A stretch of DNA of 64,000 nt from Trichocoleus sp. (GCA_036702865.1 DATNQD010000036.1:87414-151413); one strand, 5' to 3'. Counted from the first letter of the stretch, positions 37,651 to 47,384 are shown. A program made the numbers and translations. Notes: a model not told the origin generated them from the letters alone.

Positions 37651-38868
37651 ATGAATAATTTCGATACATCCGTTCCATTTGTTGATTTTCAATTTCAGCA
37701 CCAGCCGATTCAACAGCAACTTGATCAGGCGATTCGAGCGGTGATCGAACAAGGAGACTACATTCTCGGTCAAGCAGTTGAAGAGTTTGAAGCGGCTTTT
37801 GCTCAGGCTTGTGGGACGGCTCAAGGCGTGGGTGTGGCTTGTGGAACAGATGCAATTGCGCTGGGGCTACAGGCTTGTGGAATTGGTCGGGGGGATGAAG
37901 TGCTGCTCCCGGCAAATACGTTTGTGGCAACGCTGATTGGAGTTTTGCGATCGGGTGCAACGCCTGTTTTAGTGGATTGTGATCTCCGAACTGGGTTGTT
38001 AGATGTCTTTGCCGCAGAACAGGCAATTACGCCCAGAACCAGAGCGATCGTTCCGGTGCATCTCTATGGTCAGATGGTGTCTCCGCGGGCTTTGTTGAAC
38101 TTGGCAAGCACCTATGATCTGCTGATTTTTGAAGATGCGGCTCAAGCACATCTGGCGGAAAGAGAAGGCTATCGTGCCGGATCAATTGGCAGTGCAGCGG
38201 CGTTTAGCTTCTATCCCAGCAAAAACTTAGGTGCGTTTGGCGATGGTGGTATCGTTCTCACGTCTGAAGACATTGTGGCGCAAACGACTCGATCGCTTCG
38301 CAACTATGGCGCACTCCGGAAATACTTTCACACCGATACGGGCACAAACAGCCGTCTCGATTCCATTCAGGCTGCCGTCCTCAATGTCAAACTGCCTCAT
38401 CTGGCTCACTGGAATGCCGATCGCTACCGGGCAGCTCAACAATATGAAGCGCTGCTGCAACCGCTCGCAGAATATGGCATCATGCCGCTCGAAAATCACG
38501 TTGGCAGTGGTCATGTCTACCACCTTTACGTGGTTCGCATCACTGAGGCTTGCCCAATCGATCGGGTTGATTTGCAAACTGGGCTTAGCGAAATGGGCAT
38601 CCAAACGGGCATTCACTATCCAATTCCCTGTCATCTTCAGCCTGCGTTCCAATCGCTCGGTTACCAGGCGGGTGATTTTCCCAAGAGTGAGCTGTTGAGT
38701 CAAGAAATTCTGTCGCTGCCTATGTATCCTGGCATCACTGAAGCGCAAATTCAGCGGGTGGTCTCATCCCTCAAGCTTCTGGTCGGACAGATGCAAAATC
38801 CTGTTTCTCAAACGACTTTTTCGCCAGTAATGGAACTGCAAGCAGATCGATCGATGTTAGCTGGGTGA
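37651..38868 (+). CDS. DegT/DnrJ/EryC1/StrS sugar aminotransferase
   Basis: A PLP enzyme that transaminates a nucleotide-linked keto-sugar, giving amino sugars for polysaccharide. 405 residues. Landmarks: VPFVDFQFQHQPIQQQLDQAI at the N-terminus, ACGTDAIALGLQACGIGRGDEVLLPANTF, the PLP-binding FEDAAQAHLAE, catalytic Lys191 in FYPSKNLGAFGDGG, and NSRLDSIQAAVL. The longest frame begins at 37591, but ATG at 37651 (MNNFDTSVPFVDF) matches the family. It is the first gene of the rightward polysaccharide/exosortase locus, 132 bases before the exosortase, though cotranscription is unproven. Confidence 0.92.
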   Translation: MNNFDTSVPFVDFQFQHQPIQQQLDQAIRAVIEQGDYILGQAVEEFEAAFAQACGTAQGVGVACGTDAIALGLQACGIGRGDEVLLPANTFVATLIGVLRSGATPVLVDCDLRTGLLDVFAAEQAITPRTRAIVPVHLYGQMVSPRALLNLASTYDLLIFEDAAQAHLAEREGYRAGSIGSAAAFSFYPSKNLGAFGDGGIVLTSEDIVAQTTRSLRNYGALRKYFHTDTGTNSRLDSIQAAVLNVKLPHLAHWNADRYRAAQQYEALLQPLAEYGIMPLENHVGSGHVYHLYVVRITEACPIDRVDLQTGLSEMGIQTGIHYPIPCHLQPAFQSLGYQAGDFPKSELLSQEILSLPMYPGITEAQIQRVVSSLKLLVGQMQNPVSQTTFSPVMELQADRSMLAG

Positions 38869-39000
38869 TGAATTCTCGTAAATGCTCTCTTGCTTTTAGC
38901 CATTTGGTTCTGTGAAGCCTGAATCCCTGCACTCTCCTGCCTGATTCATTACCGAAGTTTTAGGGAACTCTACGCTTAACGTCCCAGATGTTGCCTCATT

Positions 39001-39900
39001 ATGCAGATCCGGCAGAAGTTTAACGCAGTTTCCCTACGGTTCCCAGAATTGGCGATCGGTGTTTTGCTGTTGCTGTTGTATGTGCCGTTGTTGCTGCATT
39101 GGGTAGATGGCTGGCTAAACAAAACGATTAGCACCGAGCATGAATATTTTAGTCATGGACTAATTGGGTTACCTTTTGCCGTTTACGTCGTCTGGATCAA
39201 TCGGCATCGCTGGACGCAGTTACCCGATCGCGCTCATCCGTTAGGATTGGGGCTGCTTATCCTGGGGTTAGGCTGCTATCTTAGTCCGTTAAATGACTGG
39301 ATTAATCTGTCATTACCGCTGGTTCTAACGGGGCTGTGTCTTTGGCTAAAGGGAGTTCCTGGCATCCGGCTTCAGGCTTTTCCGCTCTTGCTATTACTCT
39401 TGGCAACACCGAATTCGATTCCTTATCTCATTGCTCCCTATACCCTGCCGCTTCAGCGTTTGATTGCCGGAGTTGCAGGGTTTATTTTGCTGCAAACGGG
39501 GATGAATGTGCGGGTGGATGCAATTTACTTGCTGGTGAACGATCGCGTTGTGGAAGTTGCCCCTTACTGTGCTGGGTTGAAGATGCTGTTTACCAGTTCT
39601 TATGTGAGCTTGATGCTGCTCCACTGGACAGGCGCATGGGTTTCTCGTACTAAAGTTGCTTTGCTCCTGACGGGAACAGTCATTCTGAGTATTGCTGCCA
39701 ATATCATTCGCAATACCTTTCTAACTTTCTTCCACGGCACAGGACAAGAATCGGCGTTTGAATGGCTACATGATGGCTGGGGCGGCGATCTCTATTCAAC
39801 TTGTTTGTTGGGTTTGCTGGTGGTCTTAATGCAGGTGATCGATCGTTGCATTGGTCAGCCACAGGTTGAACTTCCTATTTCTTCTGTTTCAGAGCCTTGA
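39001..39900 (+). CDS. crtB: Cyanoexosortase B-type transpeptidase
   Basis: A multi-spanning membrane protein of the exosortase/archaeosortase family, thought to process PEP-CTERM-type sorting signals in connection with exopolysaccharide. 299 residues with about eight hydrophobic segments. The three catalytic positions are present: Cys190 in VEVAPYCAGLKM, Arg237 in AANIIRNTF, and His257 in EWLHDGWGG. The C-terminal HDGWGG form and the following partner gene point to the cyanoexosortase B branch. The symbol crtB here means cyanoexosortase, not phytoene synthase. ATG at 39001. No PEP-CTERM substrate is visible in the window. Confidence 0.85.
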   Translation: MQIRQKFNAVSLRFPELAIGVLLLLLYVPLLLHWVDGWLNKTISTEHEYFSHGLIGLPFAVYVVWINRHRWTQLPDRAHPLGLGLLILGLGCYLSPLNDWINLSLPLVLTGLCLWLKGVPGIRLQAFPLLLLLLATPNSIPYLIAPYTLPLQRLIAGVAGFILLQTGMNVRVDAIYLLVNDRVVEVAPYCAGLKMLFTSSYVSLMLLHWTGAWVSRTKVALLLTGTVILSIAANIIRNTFLTFFHGTGQESAFEWLHDGWGGDLYSTCLLGLLVVLMQVIDRCIGQPQVELPISSVSEP

Positions 39901-39929
39901 ATTTGCTGATTTTGCAACCCCCTTTTGCT

Positions 39930-40643
39930 ATGCAATCGCTTCTAACTGTTCGTCACTTTCACCGCCTCAAACTAGGATTCGTCTTATTTCTGCTCGCGAT
40001 CGTCACCTTCCTGGTGCTGCCTAATTACTGGACAGGACAATGGAACTGGCAGCATTTGCCTGAACTCCCTCACGTTCAGCAACTCCGAACAGTTCAGCGT
40101 CATGGTTTGTCTCTGAGTAACTGGAAAACTTTGGATCAGCAAGAAGTCGAGATCGGGGGACACAAATGGTCGGTGCAGGCGATCGTGCCCCAATCGCAGG
40201 CAGATCAGGCAACGCCACAAGTGACATCCTTGCTGTTTTTGCGTCCTCAAACCTGGGCACGCGACCTACCGCAGGTTGACTGGATTGATATTAACGGAGC
40301 ACAGCAATGGAACACCGATTCAGTCCGATCGCTTGAGTTCAAAGTGTCTCTGCCCGATCGAACAATTCCCGTCACTGCTCGCTTTCTTCGAGGTTGGACA
40401 GAAGCCAGAACCTATGCTGTCTTGCAATGGTATGCCTGGACAGATGGCGGTAGCCCTGCACCCGATCACTGGTTTTGGGCAGATCAAATGACGCAACTGC
40501 GCGATCGACAACATCTTCCCTGGACTGCCATCAGTTTGCTCATGCCGATCGAACCTCTGGGAAACATTGAAACTGCCCTCCCACAACTCGAACCACTCGC
40601 CCAACAAATCCAATCAACCCTGATCCAAGCACTCATCCCCTAG
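39930..40643 (+). CDS. Cyanoexosortase B system-associated protein (EpsI-like)
   Basis: A 237-residue protein with one N-terminal membrane segment (KLGFVLFLLAIVTFLVLPNYW) and an extracytoplasmic domain. Position and shape match EpsI-like proteins that accompany exosortases: strand-rich WSVQAIVPQSQ, VTSLLFLRPQTWARDLPQVDWIDI, and a C-terminal TAISLLMPIEP. The open frame begins at a TTG overlapping the exosortase stop; ATG at 39930 is the more likely start, giving a 29-base spacing. Translation is probably coupled with the exosortase gene. The biochemical role of EpsI-like proteins is not settled. Confidence 0.8.
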   Translation: MQSLLTVRHFHRLKLGFVLFLLAIVTFLVLPNYWTGQWNWQHLPELPHVQQLRTVQRHGLSLSNWKTLDQQEVEIGGHKWSVQAIVPQSQADQATPQVTSLLFLRPQTWARDLPQVDWIDINGAQQWNTDSVRSLEFKVSLPDRTIPVTARFLRGWTEARTYAVLQWYAWTDGGSPAPDHWFWADQMTQLRDRQHLPWTAISLLMPIEPLGNIETALPQLEPLAQQIQSTLIQALIP

Positions 40644-40667
40644 TTGTTTTCTGCGTTTTCTTGCCCC

Positions 40668-41873
40668 ATGTTCCCTACCTCCTCCCTTCGCCAAATTACG
40701 ACTGTCACGATCGCCACCCTCCTCTGGGCAGTGCAAGCCAGCGTGTTTATCCCGATCGCCTCAGCTCAGGCGAATGAGTCAAACGAAGCGCAACCGCGAT
40801 CGACTCGGCAACTGTTAGAACAGGCAAGGCAACGGCTGCTCGATCGAGGGGAACTGCCGCAGACAGAGGGGTCAGATTTGAGCAATTCCGCTCAGCCGCA
40901 AGAAGATACATTTGGCGAATATCGGCTTGGACCTGGAGATTCGCTGTTTGTGAATGTGCTGCGCTTTCCTGATCTGACGTTCCAAAATACGATCGATTTG
41001 CAAGGGAATATGTTGGTTCCATTGGTTGGGGCATTACCTTTACAGGGGTTGACGGTGGCTCAGGCGCGAGAGCAAATCCGGGTAGCACTCGATCGGTTTG
41101 TCATTAATCCGCAGGTGGATGCAATTTTGGTCGCGCAGCGTCCAGTGACGGTAACTGTTTTGGGCGAAGTATCCCGACCGGGACTCTATCCGCTTCAGGC
41201 TCCGCAACTTTCCACAGCGATTGTTTCTGCTGGAGGCACAACCGGGCTGGCAGATCTGCGATCGATTCGAGTTCAGCGCCAGTTACCGGACGGTTCGCTG
41301 ACTCAGCGAGATATAAATCTGTTTACGCCTTTACGCGAAGCTCAGTCAATTCCAGAGGTGCGTCTGGCAGATGGCGATACGATTATTGTGCCGACACTGA
41401 TTACGGATACCGGATACGATCGAACACTGGTGGCGCGATCGACCCTTGCCCAACAGCAAATCACGGTGCGAGTCCTCAACTATGCTGCCGGAACAGGTGG
41501 TGGACTGGGCAACCTCACCCTACCCAATGGCAGCAGCTTTCTGGATGCGGTCGGCTCCCTTTCACCTGACTTGAGCAATGCTGATATCCGTCGAATTGCC
41601 CTGATTCGATTTGACGTGGAGCAAGGCAAAGCAGTGACGCAAGAACTGGATGGTAAAAAAGCGCTATTGGGTGATTCTAGCCAGAATCCAATTTTGGCAA
41701 ACAACGATGTAATTGTGATGGGACGAACGCTAATTTCTCGGATTACTTATACGCTCAATACCTTTACTCAGCCCTTCCGCGATATCTTAGGTTTCTTGCT
41801 GTTCTTCCAGTCCTTATCTAATAGTGCCCGTGATCTCTTCCGTCCTACGGGTGAATCCGGTAGCTCGGACTAG
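40668..41873 (+). CDS. Polysaccharide export protein, Wza/OPX family
   Basis: An outer-membrane-type polysaccharide export protein of 401 residues. Signal peptide 1-34 (cleavage after ASA), then a polar linker, a Poly_export domain from about 84 (EYRLGPGDSLFVNVLRFPDLTF), an SLBB domain from about 152 (VTVLGEVSRPGLYPL ... VSAGGTTGLADLRSIRVQR), and a second SLBB-like domain near 265-350. The C-terminus has a hydrophobic/amphipathic stretch. No lipobox Cys follows the signal, unlike E. coli Wza. ATG at 40668 lies eight codons inside the longest frame and gives a clean signal peptide. 24 bases after the EpsI-like gene. Confidence 0.88.
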   Translation: MFPTSSLRQITTVTIATLLWAVQASVFIPIASAQANESNEAQPRSTRQLLEQARQRLLDRGELPQTEGSDLSNSAQPQEDTFGEYRLGPGDSLFVNVLRFPDLTFQNTIDLQGNMLVPLVGALPLQGLTVAQAREQIRVALDRFVINPQVDAILVAQRPVTVTVLGEVSRPGLYPLQAPQLSTAIVSAGGTTGLADLRSIRVQRQLPDGSLTQRDINLFTPLREAQSIPEVRLADGDTIIVPTLITDTGYDRTLVARSTLAQQQITVRVLNYAAGTGGGLGNLTLPNGSSFLDAVGSLSPDLSNADIRRIALIRFDVEQGKAVTQELDGKKALLGDSSQNPILANNDVIVMGRTLISRITYTLNTFTQPFRDILGFLLFFQSLSNSARDLFRPTGESGSSD

Positions 41874-42044
41874 CTCAGATTTCCGAAATGAAAGCGTGAA
41901 AAGTGTGGTGCGATCGAGGAAGCGGGAATACTAGAACTTAATGAGGAATGCATCAAGTTTGAAGTTCCAGTTTGAAGTGACCGATCGGCTGAAATCGGAA
42001 CGGTCTGAATGTGCCCCCTTTCCTTACTTTCCCTTTGCTGAATC

Positions 42045-44267
42045 ATGGCTCCCCCCTTTATCAAGCGATATCTAATTGCCCTCGATCGCCACAAGTGGGC
42101 AGGCATAGCAGGTTTTTTGGTCGTGACAGGGCTTTCGGCAGTTGCGGCAATGCTGCAATCACCCTCACCAGATACCTATATGACGCGAGGCGTTTTGGTC
42201 TATAGCACGCCGCCTGATACTTTTTCGGCAACAGGAACGGTACTGCAGAAGCAGGGGCAGGCAGTTACGAAAGAGATGCTGCTTTCTGATGCTGTTGTGA
42301 ATATGGTATTGCAGCAACTTGCAACGCAAGATATCCAACTCACAGATGAGACACTGTTGCGTCGATCGCGGGTGGTCGTGGTAGGGGGCAGCCAGGCAGC
42401 AGCAAAGCCGGATGAAAAGGTAGAATCGCAGGTGCTCCAGGTGACGGTTAGCTATACCGATCTCGATAGACAGCGATCGCAAGTGGTAGCGGCTGCCCTG
42501 ATGAATGCAATGGTGGAGCAAAGTCGGCAGTTTAATACGCAGCAATTGCGACGAGTGATTGAGAATTTGAATCAGCTTTTGCCAAAAGTTACTCAGGAAC
42601 TTCGGGCAACAGAACAGCAGCTAGAAACCTTTGTGCGACAGGAAGGAACCGCGATCCAGGCAGCGCAAAGCGGCAGTTTGCTTACGGCAATTACTGGCAG
42701 CCAGCAGCAGCAGCGTCAAATGCGCCTTGCTTTGACCGGAATGGACGCTCAGATCAATAGTCTTCAGGCGCGATTGGGCATGAGTGCTGATCAAGCCTAT
42801 GCTGCTTCCGCGCTCAGTGCCGATCCGATTATCGGCGATCTGCGTGCCAAGATTTATCAGGCAGAAGCTCAGGTTGATCTGCTGTCGAAGACGTTGCGTC
42901 CTGATCATCCCTCAATGGTGGAACTGCGCGACCAGCTAAGCGTGTATGACCAACTGCTGAAAGCCCGTGTCACTGAAGTGATTGGCGGCAGTCAAATTGC
43001 GGCTCCGATGCAGGTCACTGAACAAATCCGCCAAGCCAGCAGCCTTGACCCTTCTCGAAAACTCTTAGCTGACACACTGGTTAATCTGGCAACGCAGCGA
43101 CAGTCTCTTCAACAACAGTTTGCAGCTCTAACGCGATCGGAACAGGAATTGCGTCAGGAATATGTAGGTGTGCCAAACAAACAGCTCGAACAGCAGCGCC
43201 TCCAGCAGCAGGTCGCCTTGAAGCAAAACTTTTATAACCAGGTTCAAGCAAGGCTTGCCGATGCGCGATTGGCTCAGGAAGAAACGGTTGGCAGTTTAGT
43301 GGTGGCGCAACCGCCTCAAACGCAAACTATCTCAGAGCCGGGATTAAGCGGGGCAGTAATTTTGCTGGTGGGCAGTGTGGTGGGCGTGCTGGTGGGTGGC
43401 GGTCTTGTGATGTTGCTCGGCTCGCTGGATGCCACTTTTTACACGATCGAAGATTTGCAGGCGGCACTGCGACAGCAAGAAGTCCCGGTTCTCGGATTAT
43501 TGCCAGTGTTGCCTTGGGATGATCCAGAGCGATTACCCGTTTTGGAGTCGACGCATTCAGCTTATCTTGATCCCTATGAGCGGTTGAGAACCAATCTGCG
43601 TCGGGCTGGTGGTGGCAAGGCTTTGAAGGTGGTCTTACTGACCAGTACAGTTGGCAGCGAGGGCAAAAGCACAACCGCTTATAATCTGGCAATTGCGTCA
43701 GCGCGGGCAGGCAAACAAACGTTGTTGATTGAAGCAGATCTTCGATCGCCTTCCCAGGCTCAATCGTTGCGAGTTGCTCCTGATCCAGAAGCTGTGTTAG
43801 AACCCTTGCGATATTACGGTGATTTCAGTCGCTGTATTCGGTTAGCTGCCTCGATCGAGAATTTGTCAGTTGTGCCGAGTGCCGGACCCCAACGCCATGC
43901 TGCTGCCATTCTAGAATCGGGTGAAATGCGGCGGCTGCTCGAAGAAGCGCGAGTGCGGTTTGATCTGGTCATTCTTGATGCCTCATCGCTGAGTCGGTCT
44001 AATGATCCGCTGCTGCTGGAACCCTTTAGCGATGGTTTAGCGATCGTCACTCGTCCAGGCTATACCGAAGAAGGATTGTTGAACGAAACCACACAGCAGT
44101 TTATTGATTCTGAAGATATTCAGTTGTTAGGTGCAATTATCAACGGGGCAGATTTACCGATTTATGTTGATGATTTTGAGTTTGATAATTCTGAACTAGA
44201 AACCGAAGCGGCGGAACCTGAAGCGATGATCGAATCTGAAACGCCTAATCCCATCCAAATCAATTGA
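42045..44267 (+). CDS. Polysaccharide co-polymerase / tyrosine-kinase-like ATPase (Wzc/GumC type)
   Basis: Controls chain length and export of polysaccharide at the inner membrane. 740 residues: N-terminal transmembrane helix (GIAGFLVVTGLSAVAAML), a Wzz-type periplasmic region with long coiled-coil helices rich in Gln/Leu (about 150-420), a second helix (LSGAVILLVGSVVGVLVGGGLVML), then a cytoplasmic P-loop domain. That domain has Walker A TVGSEGKSTT near 532-541, Walker A' LLIEADLRSPS, and Walker B VILDASS near 642. The C-terminal tail is acidic with a single Tyr, lacking the tyrosine cluster of autophosphorylating BY-kinases. 171 bases after the Wza-like gene. Confidence 0.88.
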   Translation: MAPPFIKRYLIALDRHKWAGIAGFLVVTGLSAVAAMLQSPSPDTYMTRGVLVYSTPPDTFSATGTVLQKQGQAVTKEMLLSDAVVNMVLQQLATQDIQLTDETLLRRSRVVVVGGSQAAAKPDEKVESQVLQVTVSYTDLDRQRSQVVAAALMNAMVEQSRQFNTQQLRRVIENLNQLLPKVTQELRATEQQLETFVRQEGTAIQAAQSGSLLTAITGSQQQQRQMRLALTGMDAQINSLQARLGMSADQAYAASALSADPIIGDLRAKIYQAEAQVDLLSKTLRPDHPSMVELRDQLSVYDQLLKARVTEVIGGSQIAAPMQVTEQIRQASSLDPSRKLLADTLVNLATQRQSLQQQFAALTRSEQELRQEYVGVPNKQLEQQRLQQQVALKQNFYNQVQARLADARLAQEETVGSLVVAQPPQTQTISEPGLSGAVILLVGSVVGVLVGGGLVMLLGSLDATFYTIEDLQAALRQQEVPVLGLLPVLPWDDPERLPVLESTHSAYLDPYERLRTNLRRAGGGKALKVVLLTSTVGSEGKSTTAYNLAIASARAGKQTLLIEADLRSPSQAQSLRVAPDPEAVLEPLRYYGDFSRCIRLAASIENLSVVPSAGPQRHAAAILESGEMRRLLEEARVRFDLVILDASSLSRSNDPLLLEPFSDGLAIVTRPGYTEEGLLNETTQQFIDSEDIQLLGAIINGADLPIYVDDFEFDNSELETEAAEPEAMIESETPNPIQIN

Positions 44268-44280
44268 AGAAATAAATTGA

Positions 44281-45882
44281 ATGATGCCCGATCGCCCTGA
44301 TACCACCAACATTGCCGCGATTTTATCTGACTGGGCAGCCCAACAGCCTAACCAAGCCGCCATCATTGATCCGCGACAGACAATTAGCTTTGCAGCATTG
44401 GAACAGGCGGTGCAGCAAACAGCCGGGATGTTGGATCATTCAGGGTTGCGATCGGGTGATGCTGTCTTAGTATTTCAGCCGATGTCGGGAGAGCTTTATG
44501 TAGCGCTACTGGCAATCTTTCGACTCGGAGCCGTAGCGATGTTTCTTGATCCCTCTGCCGGGGTTGAGCATTTGGAACGTTGCTGCGCCCTCTATCCGCC
44601 TAAAGCCTTGATCGCCAGTTCAAAAGCACATTTGTTGCGGTTAAAATCAGCCGCACTCCGGCAAATTCCGTTAAAAGTGTCGATCGGCTTGCCTGTACCC
44701 GGAGCGATCGGGTGGTCTCAGATGCGGCATTATGCTTGCTATCAGCAGATCTTTCCCTGCGCCTCAGACAGTCCAGCATTACTGACTTTTACCAGCGGCA
44801 GCACTGGACAACCAAAAGCTGCTCTGCGAACTCATGGTTTTTTGCTGGCACAGCATCGGGTACTTGCAGATAGTTTGCAGTTAAAGCCAGGGACGATCGA
44901 TCTCACCACACTACCCATCTTTGGACTGGCAAACCTGGCATCCGGCGTGACGAGCTTAATTCCAGATGCTGATTTGCGCTTTCCCGGTCGCATCAACCCG
45001 ACTAAAGTAGTGGCACAAATTCAACATTATCTTCCCCAAACAACAGCCGCCTCTCCTGCATTTCTGGCGCGACTGGTAAACTACTGTGAGCAACATCAGC
45101 TTTCTCTTCCCAGCTTTAAGCAAATCTTCAGCGGCGGTGCGCCTGTCTTTCCCAAACTGCTAGAACGCCTCCAACAGCTTGCCCCCCAGGCAAAAGTAAC
45201 AGCGGTTTATGGCTCAACGGAAGCCGAACCGATCGCTCACATTGCCTATGATGCAATCCAGCCTGCTGATCACAATGCCATGAGTCAGGGTAGCGGTCTC
45301 TTGGTCGGTAAACCTGTGCCGCAAATTCAGCTGCAAATTTTGCCCGATCGCTGGGGAAAGCCGATCGCTGCAGATAGCCTTGATTTACGTTCAACCTGCT
45401 TACCGGATCAGGTGGGGGAAATTGTTGTAAGTGGGAATCATGTGCTGCCCGGATATTGGCAGGGACGAGGAGATGAAGAAACAAAGTTTCGGGCAAACGG
45501 CATGATCTGGCACCGCACTGGGGATTCAGGCTATCTCGATGAGCAGGGACGGCTCTGGCTCTTGGGGCGCTGTGCTGCCCGGATTACAGATGCTCAAGGT
45601 ACTCTTTATCCTTTTGCAGTAGAAACTGCTGCGAGTTCCTTTCCTGGGATTGAAAGAACAGCGGTGATGCAACATCAAGGACAGCGAATCTTATTTGTCG
45701 AGTTGCAGCCAGCGATCGGTAAGCATTTCGAGAAATCTAAGGCTGATTTGACGGCGCTACAGGAGGCACTCAAATGGGCACATCTCGAATGCTGCAAAAT
45801 CTGTGAATACATCCCAGTCGATCGGCGGCATAATGCCAAAATTGATTATCAAGCACTGCAAAAATATCTAAAAAAGGATTAA
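44281..45882 (+). CDS. AMP-dependent acyl ligase in the exopolysaccharide locus
   Basis: A 533-residue ANL-superfamily adenylating enzyme. The P-loop LTFTSGSTGQPKAALRTHG is near residue 167. Then come DLTTLPIFGLANLASGVTSLIPD, TAVYGSTEAEPIAH (adenine-binding), HRTGDSGYLDEQGRLWLLGR and the C-terminal catalytic Lys520 in RRHNAKIDYQAL. The TLPIFGLANLASGV segment resembles OleC/fatty-acyl-AMP-ligase-type proteins rather than acetyl-CoA synthetase; the substrate is probably an acyl chain but unknown. It follows the Wzc-like gene by 13 bases, so it is almost surely co-transcribed, which suggests acyl modification of the exported polymer or its anchor. ATG at 44281 (or 44284). Confidence 0.85.
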   Translation: MMPDRPDTTNIAAILSDWAAQQPNQAAIIDPRQTISFAALEQAVQQTAGMLDHSGLRSGDAVLVFQPMSGELYVALLAIFRLGAVAMFLDPSAGVEHLERCCALYPPKALIASSKAHLLRLKSAALRQIPLKVSIGLPVPGAIGWSQMRHYACYQQIFPCASDSPALLTFTSGSTGQPKAALRTHGFLLAQHRVLADSLQLKPGTIDLTTLPIFGLANLASGVTSLIPDADLRFPGRINPTKVVAQIQHYLPQTTAASPAFLARLVNYCEQHQLSLPSFKQIFSGGAPVFPKLLERLQQLAPQAKVTAVYGSTEAEPIAHIAYDAIQPADHNAMSQGSGLLVGKPVPQIQLQILPDRWGKPIAADSLDLRSTCLPDQVGEIVVSGNHVLPGYWQGRGDEETKFRANGMIWHRTGDSGYLDEQGRLWLLGRCAARITDAQGTLYPFAVETAASSFPGIERTAVMQHQGQRILFVELQPAIGKHFEKSKADLTALQEALKWAHLECCKICEYIPVDRRHNAKIDYQALQKYLKKD

Positions 45883-46061
45883 CTGAGGCTTTCTCTGGGG
45901 CTCGACTGAGAAGCAATCACTAAAAATGAAGACGACAATGAGGAGAAAACAAATGAGAATAATACAGATAAAGAGAGCAATTTAAAATAACAGAACCTGA
46001 ATCAGGAAAATACTCGTTCTCACCTTGTTTCTTTAAAACGTACAGCCTAGAAATTGATTTC

Positions 46062-47342
46062 ATGAGCGGCAAACCTGCAAAGCCATTGGCAGACATTCTG
46101 ATTGTTGACGACGTGCCAGACAATTTACTTTTGTTGTCTAGCTTGTTAACAGAATATGGTTACAAGGTACGCAAAGTGGTAACCGGTGAGAGTGCTCTGG
46201 CTGAGGCTCAAGCCAGTCCGCCTGATTTGATTTTGCTAGATATTATGATGCCTCAGATGGATGGCTATGAAGTTTGTCGGCGGCTCAAGGCAAATCAAAA
46301 GGTTCAGCATGTTCCAGTCATTTTCTTGAGTGCCCGAAATGAGGCTGCCGATAAAGTTGAGGGGTTCAGTAGTGGCGGCGTAGACTATATTACCAAGCCT
46401 TTTAATTTAGAAGAGGTAATTGCGAGAGTCCAGAATCAGCTTCGGATTAGCAGATTGCAGCAGTCACTTCGTCAGGAGGTGCGCGATCGGATCGAAGCAC
46501 AAAGTGCATTAGAAGCCCTAAATCAGGATCTGGAAAACAGAGTGAAAGCGAGAACGGCTGAACTGCAACAGCGCAATGAACAGCTTTTGTTGTTGCAAGC
46601 TCAGTTGAAAGAGGCACTTGTACAAGAACATGCGCTCAATGAACTGAAGTCACAATTACTCACAACCATTTCTCATGAGTTTAGTACTCCCCTTTCCATC
46701 ATTGCGACTGCATCTGAAATTTTGAAGCTCAACCGCGACGAGGCGGATGATGTAAAGGACGACCGCTGGTTTCAAATGATTAGCGATAGCGTCAACCGGA
46801 TTAATCAGACGCTCAAAAACACAATGACGCTGACAACAGCCGAATCTCAAGCGATCCAATTCTGCCCAGAACCGACCGACCTAACGCAGTGGTGTCGCAA
46901 TCTGATAGAAAACTGGAAACTACCGCCAGACAGTCTTCATCGTCTAGATTTGGTTGTTACGAAGGAGGCAATGCCCCTGGTTTCGATCGATGTCACCTTA
47001 ATGCAGCAATTAGTCAGCAACCTGATCCAAAATGCGATCCGCTTTTCTCCAGAAGGCGGTTCAGTAACGCTGCAAATCACCTATCAGCCTACTCAGGTTA
47101 TTCTCAGTATTCAAGACCAGGGAATTGGGATTCCTGATGCGGAGCAGAGCCAAGTCTTTGATCAGTTTTTTCGAGCCAGTAACGCTAATTCCGTTCCAGG
47201 TACGCCGGGGGCAGGGCTAGGGTTAGCAGTTGTTCAGTGGATTGTGAAACTGCATCATGGCAGTGTGGCGATCGATAGTAGCCTGCATCAGGGCACGACT
47301 GTAAAAGTGATGTTGCCCCGCACTCAAGCGATCATCCCTTAA
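46062..47342 (+). CDS. Receiver domain-histidine kinase hybrid
   Basis: A cytoplasmic sensor kinase of the cyanobacterial REC-HisKA-HATPase type, 426 residues. Receiver at 10-130 with phospho-acceptor Asp60 (LILLDIMMPQMDGYE) and Lys112. A coiled coil lies at 130-195. HisKA has His205 (TTISHEFSTPL), and the ATPase domain has an N box (LVSNLIQNAIRF), G1 DQGIGIP and G2 AGLGLA. No membrane or PAS segment is present. Input probably comes from phosphotransfer to the N-terminal receiver. Target unknown: it lies right of the exopolysaccharide locus but separated by 179 bases. Confidence 0.9.
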   Translation: MSGKPAKPLADILIVDDVPDNLLLLSSLLTEYGYKVRKVVTGESALAEAQASPPDLILLDIMMPQMDGYEVCRRLKANQKVQHVPVIFLSARNEAADKVEGFSSGGVDYITKPFNLEEVIARVQNQLRISRLQQSLRQEVRDRIEAQSALEALNQDLENRVKARTAELQQRNEQLLLLQAQLKEALVQEHALNELKSQLLTTISHEFSTPLSIIATASEILKLNRDEADDVKDDRWFQMISDSVNRINQTLKNTMTLTTAESQAIQFCPEPTDLTQWCRNLIENWKLPPDSLHRLDLVVTKEAMPLVSIDVTLMQQLVSNLIQNAIRFSPEGGSVTLQITYQPTQVILSIQDQGIGIPDAEQSQVFDQFFRASNANSVPGTPGAGLGLAVVQWIVKLHHGSVAIDSSLHQGTTVKVMLPRTQAIIP

Positions 47343-47351
47343 TAAGAAACT

Positions 47352-47384
47352 CAAAAAAAGAGCGCACCTTCTAAGAGATGCGCC
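47352..47384 (-). terminator. Terminator of amt
   Basis: On the minus strand, GCGCA (47383-47379) pairs with TGCGC (47366-47362), then CTCTTTTTTT. It lies between the convergent kinase and amt genes. Confidence 0.8.
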
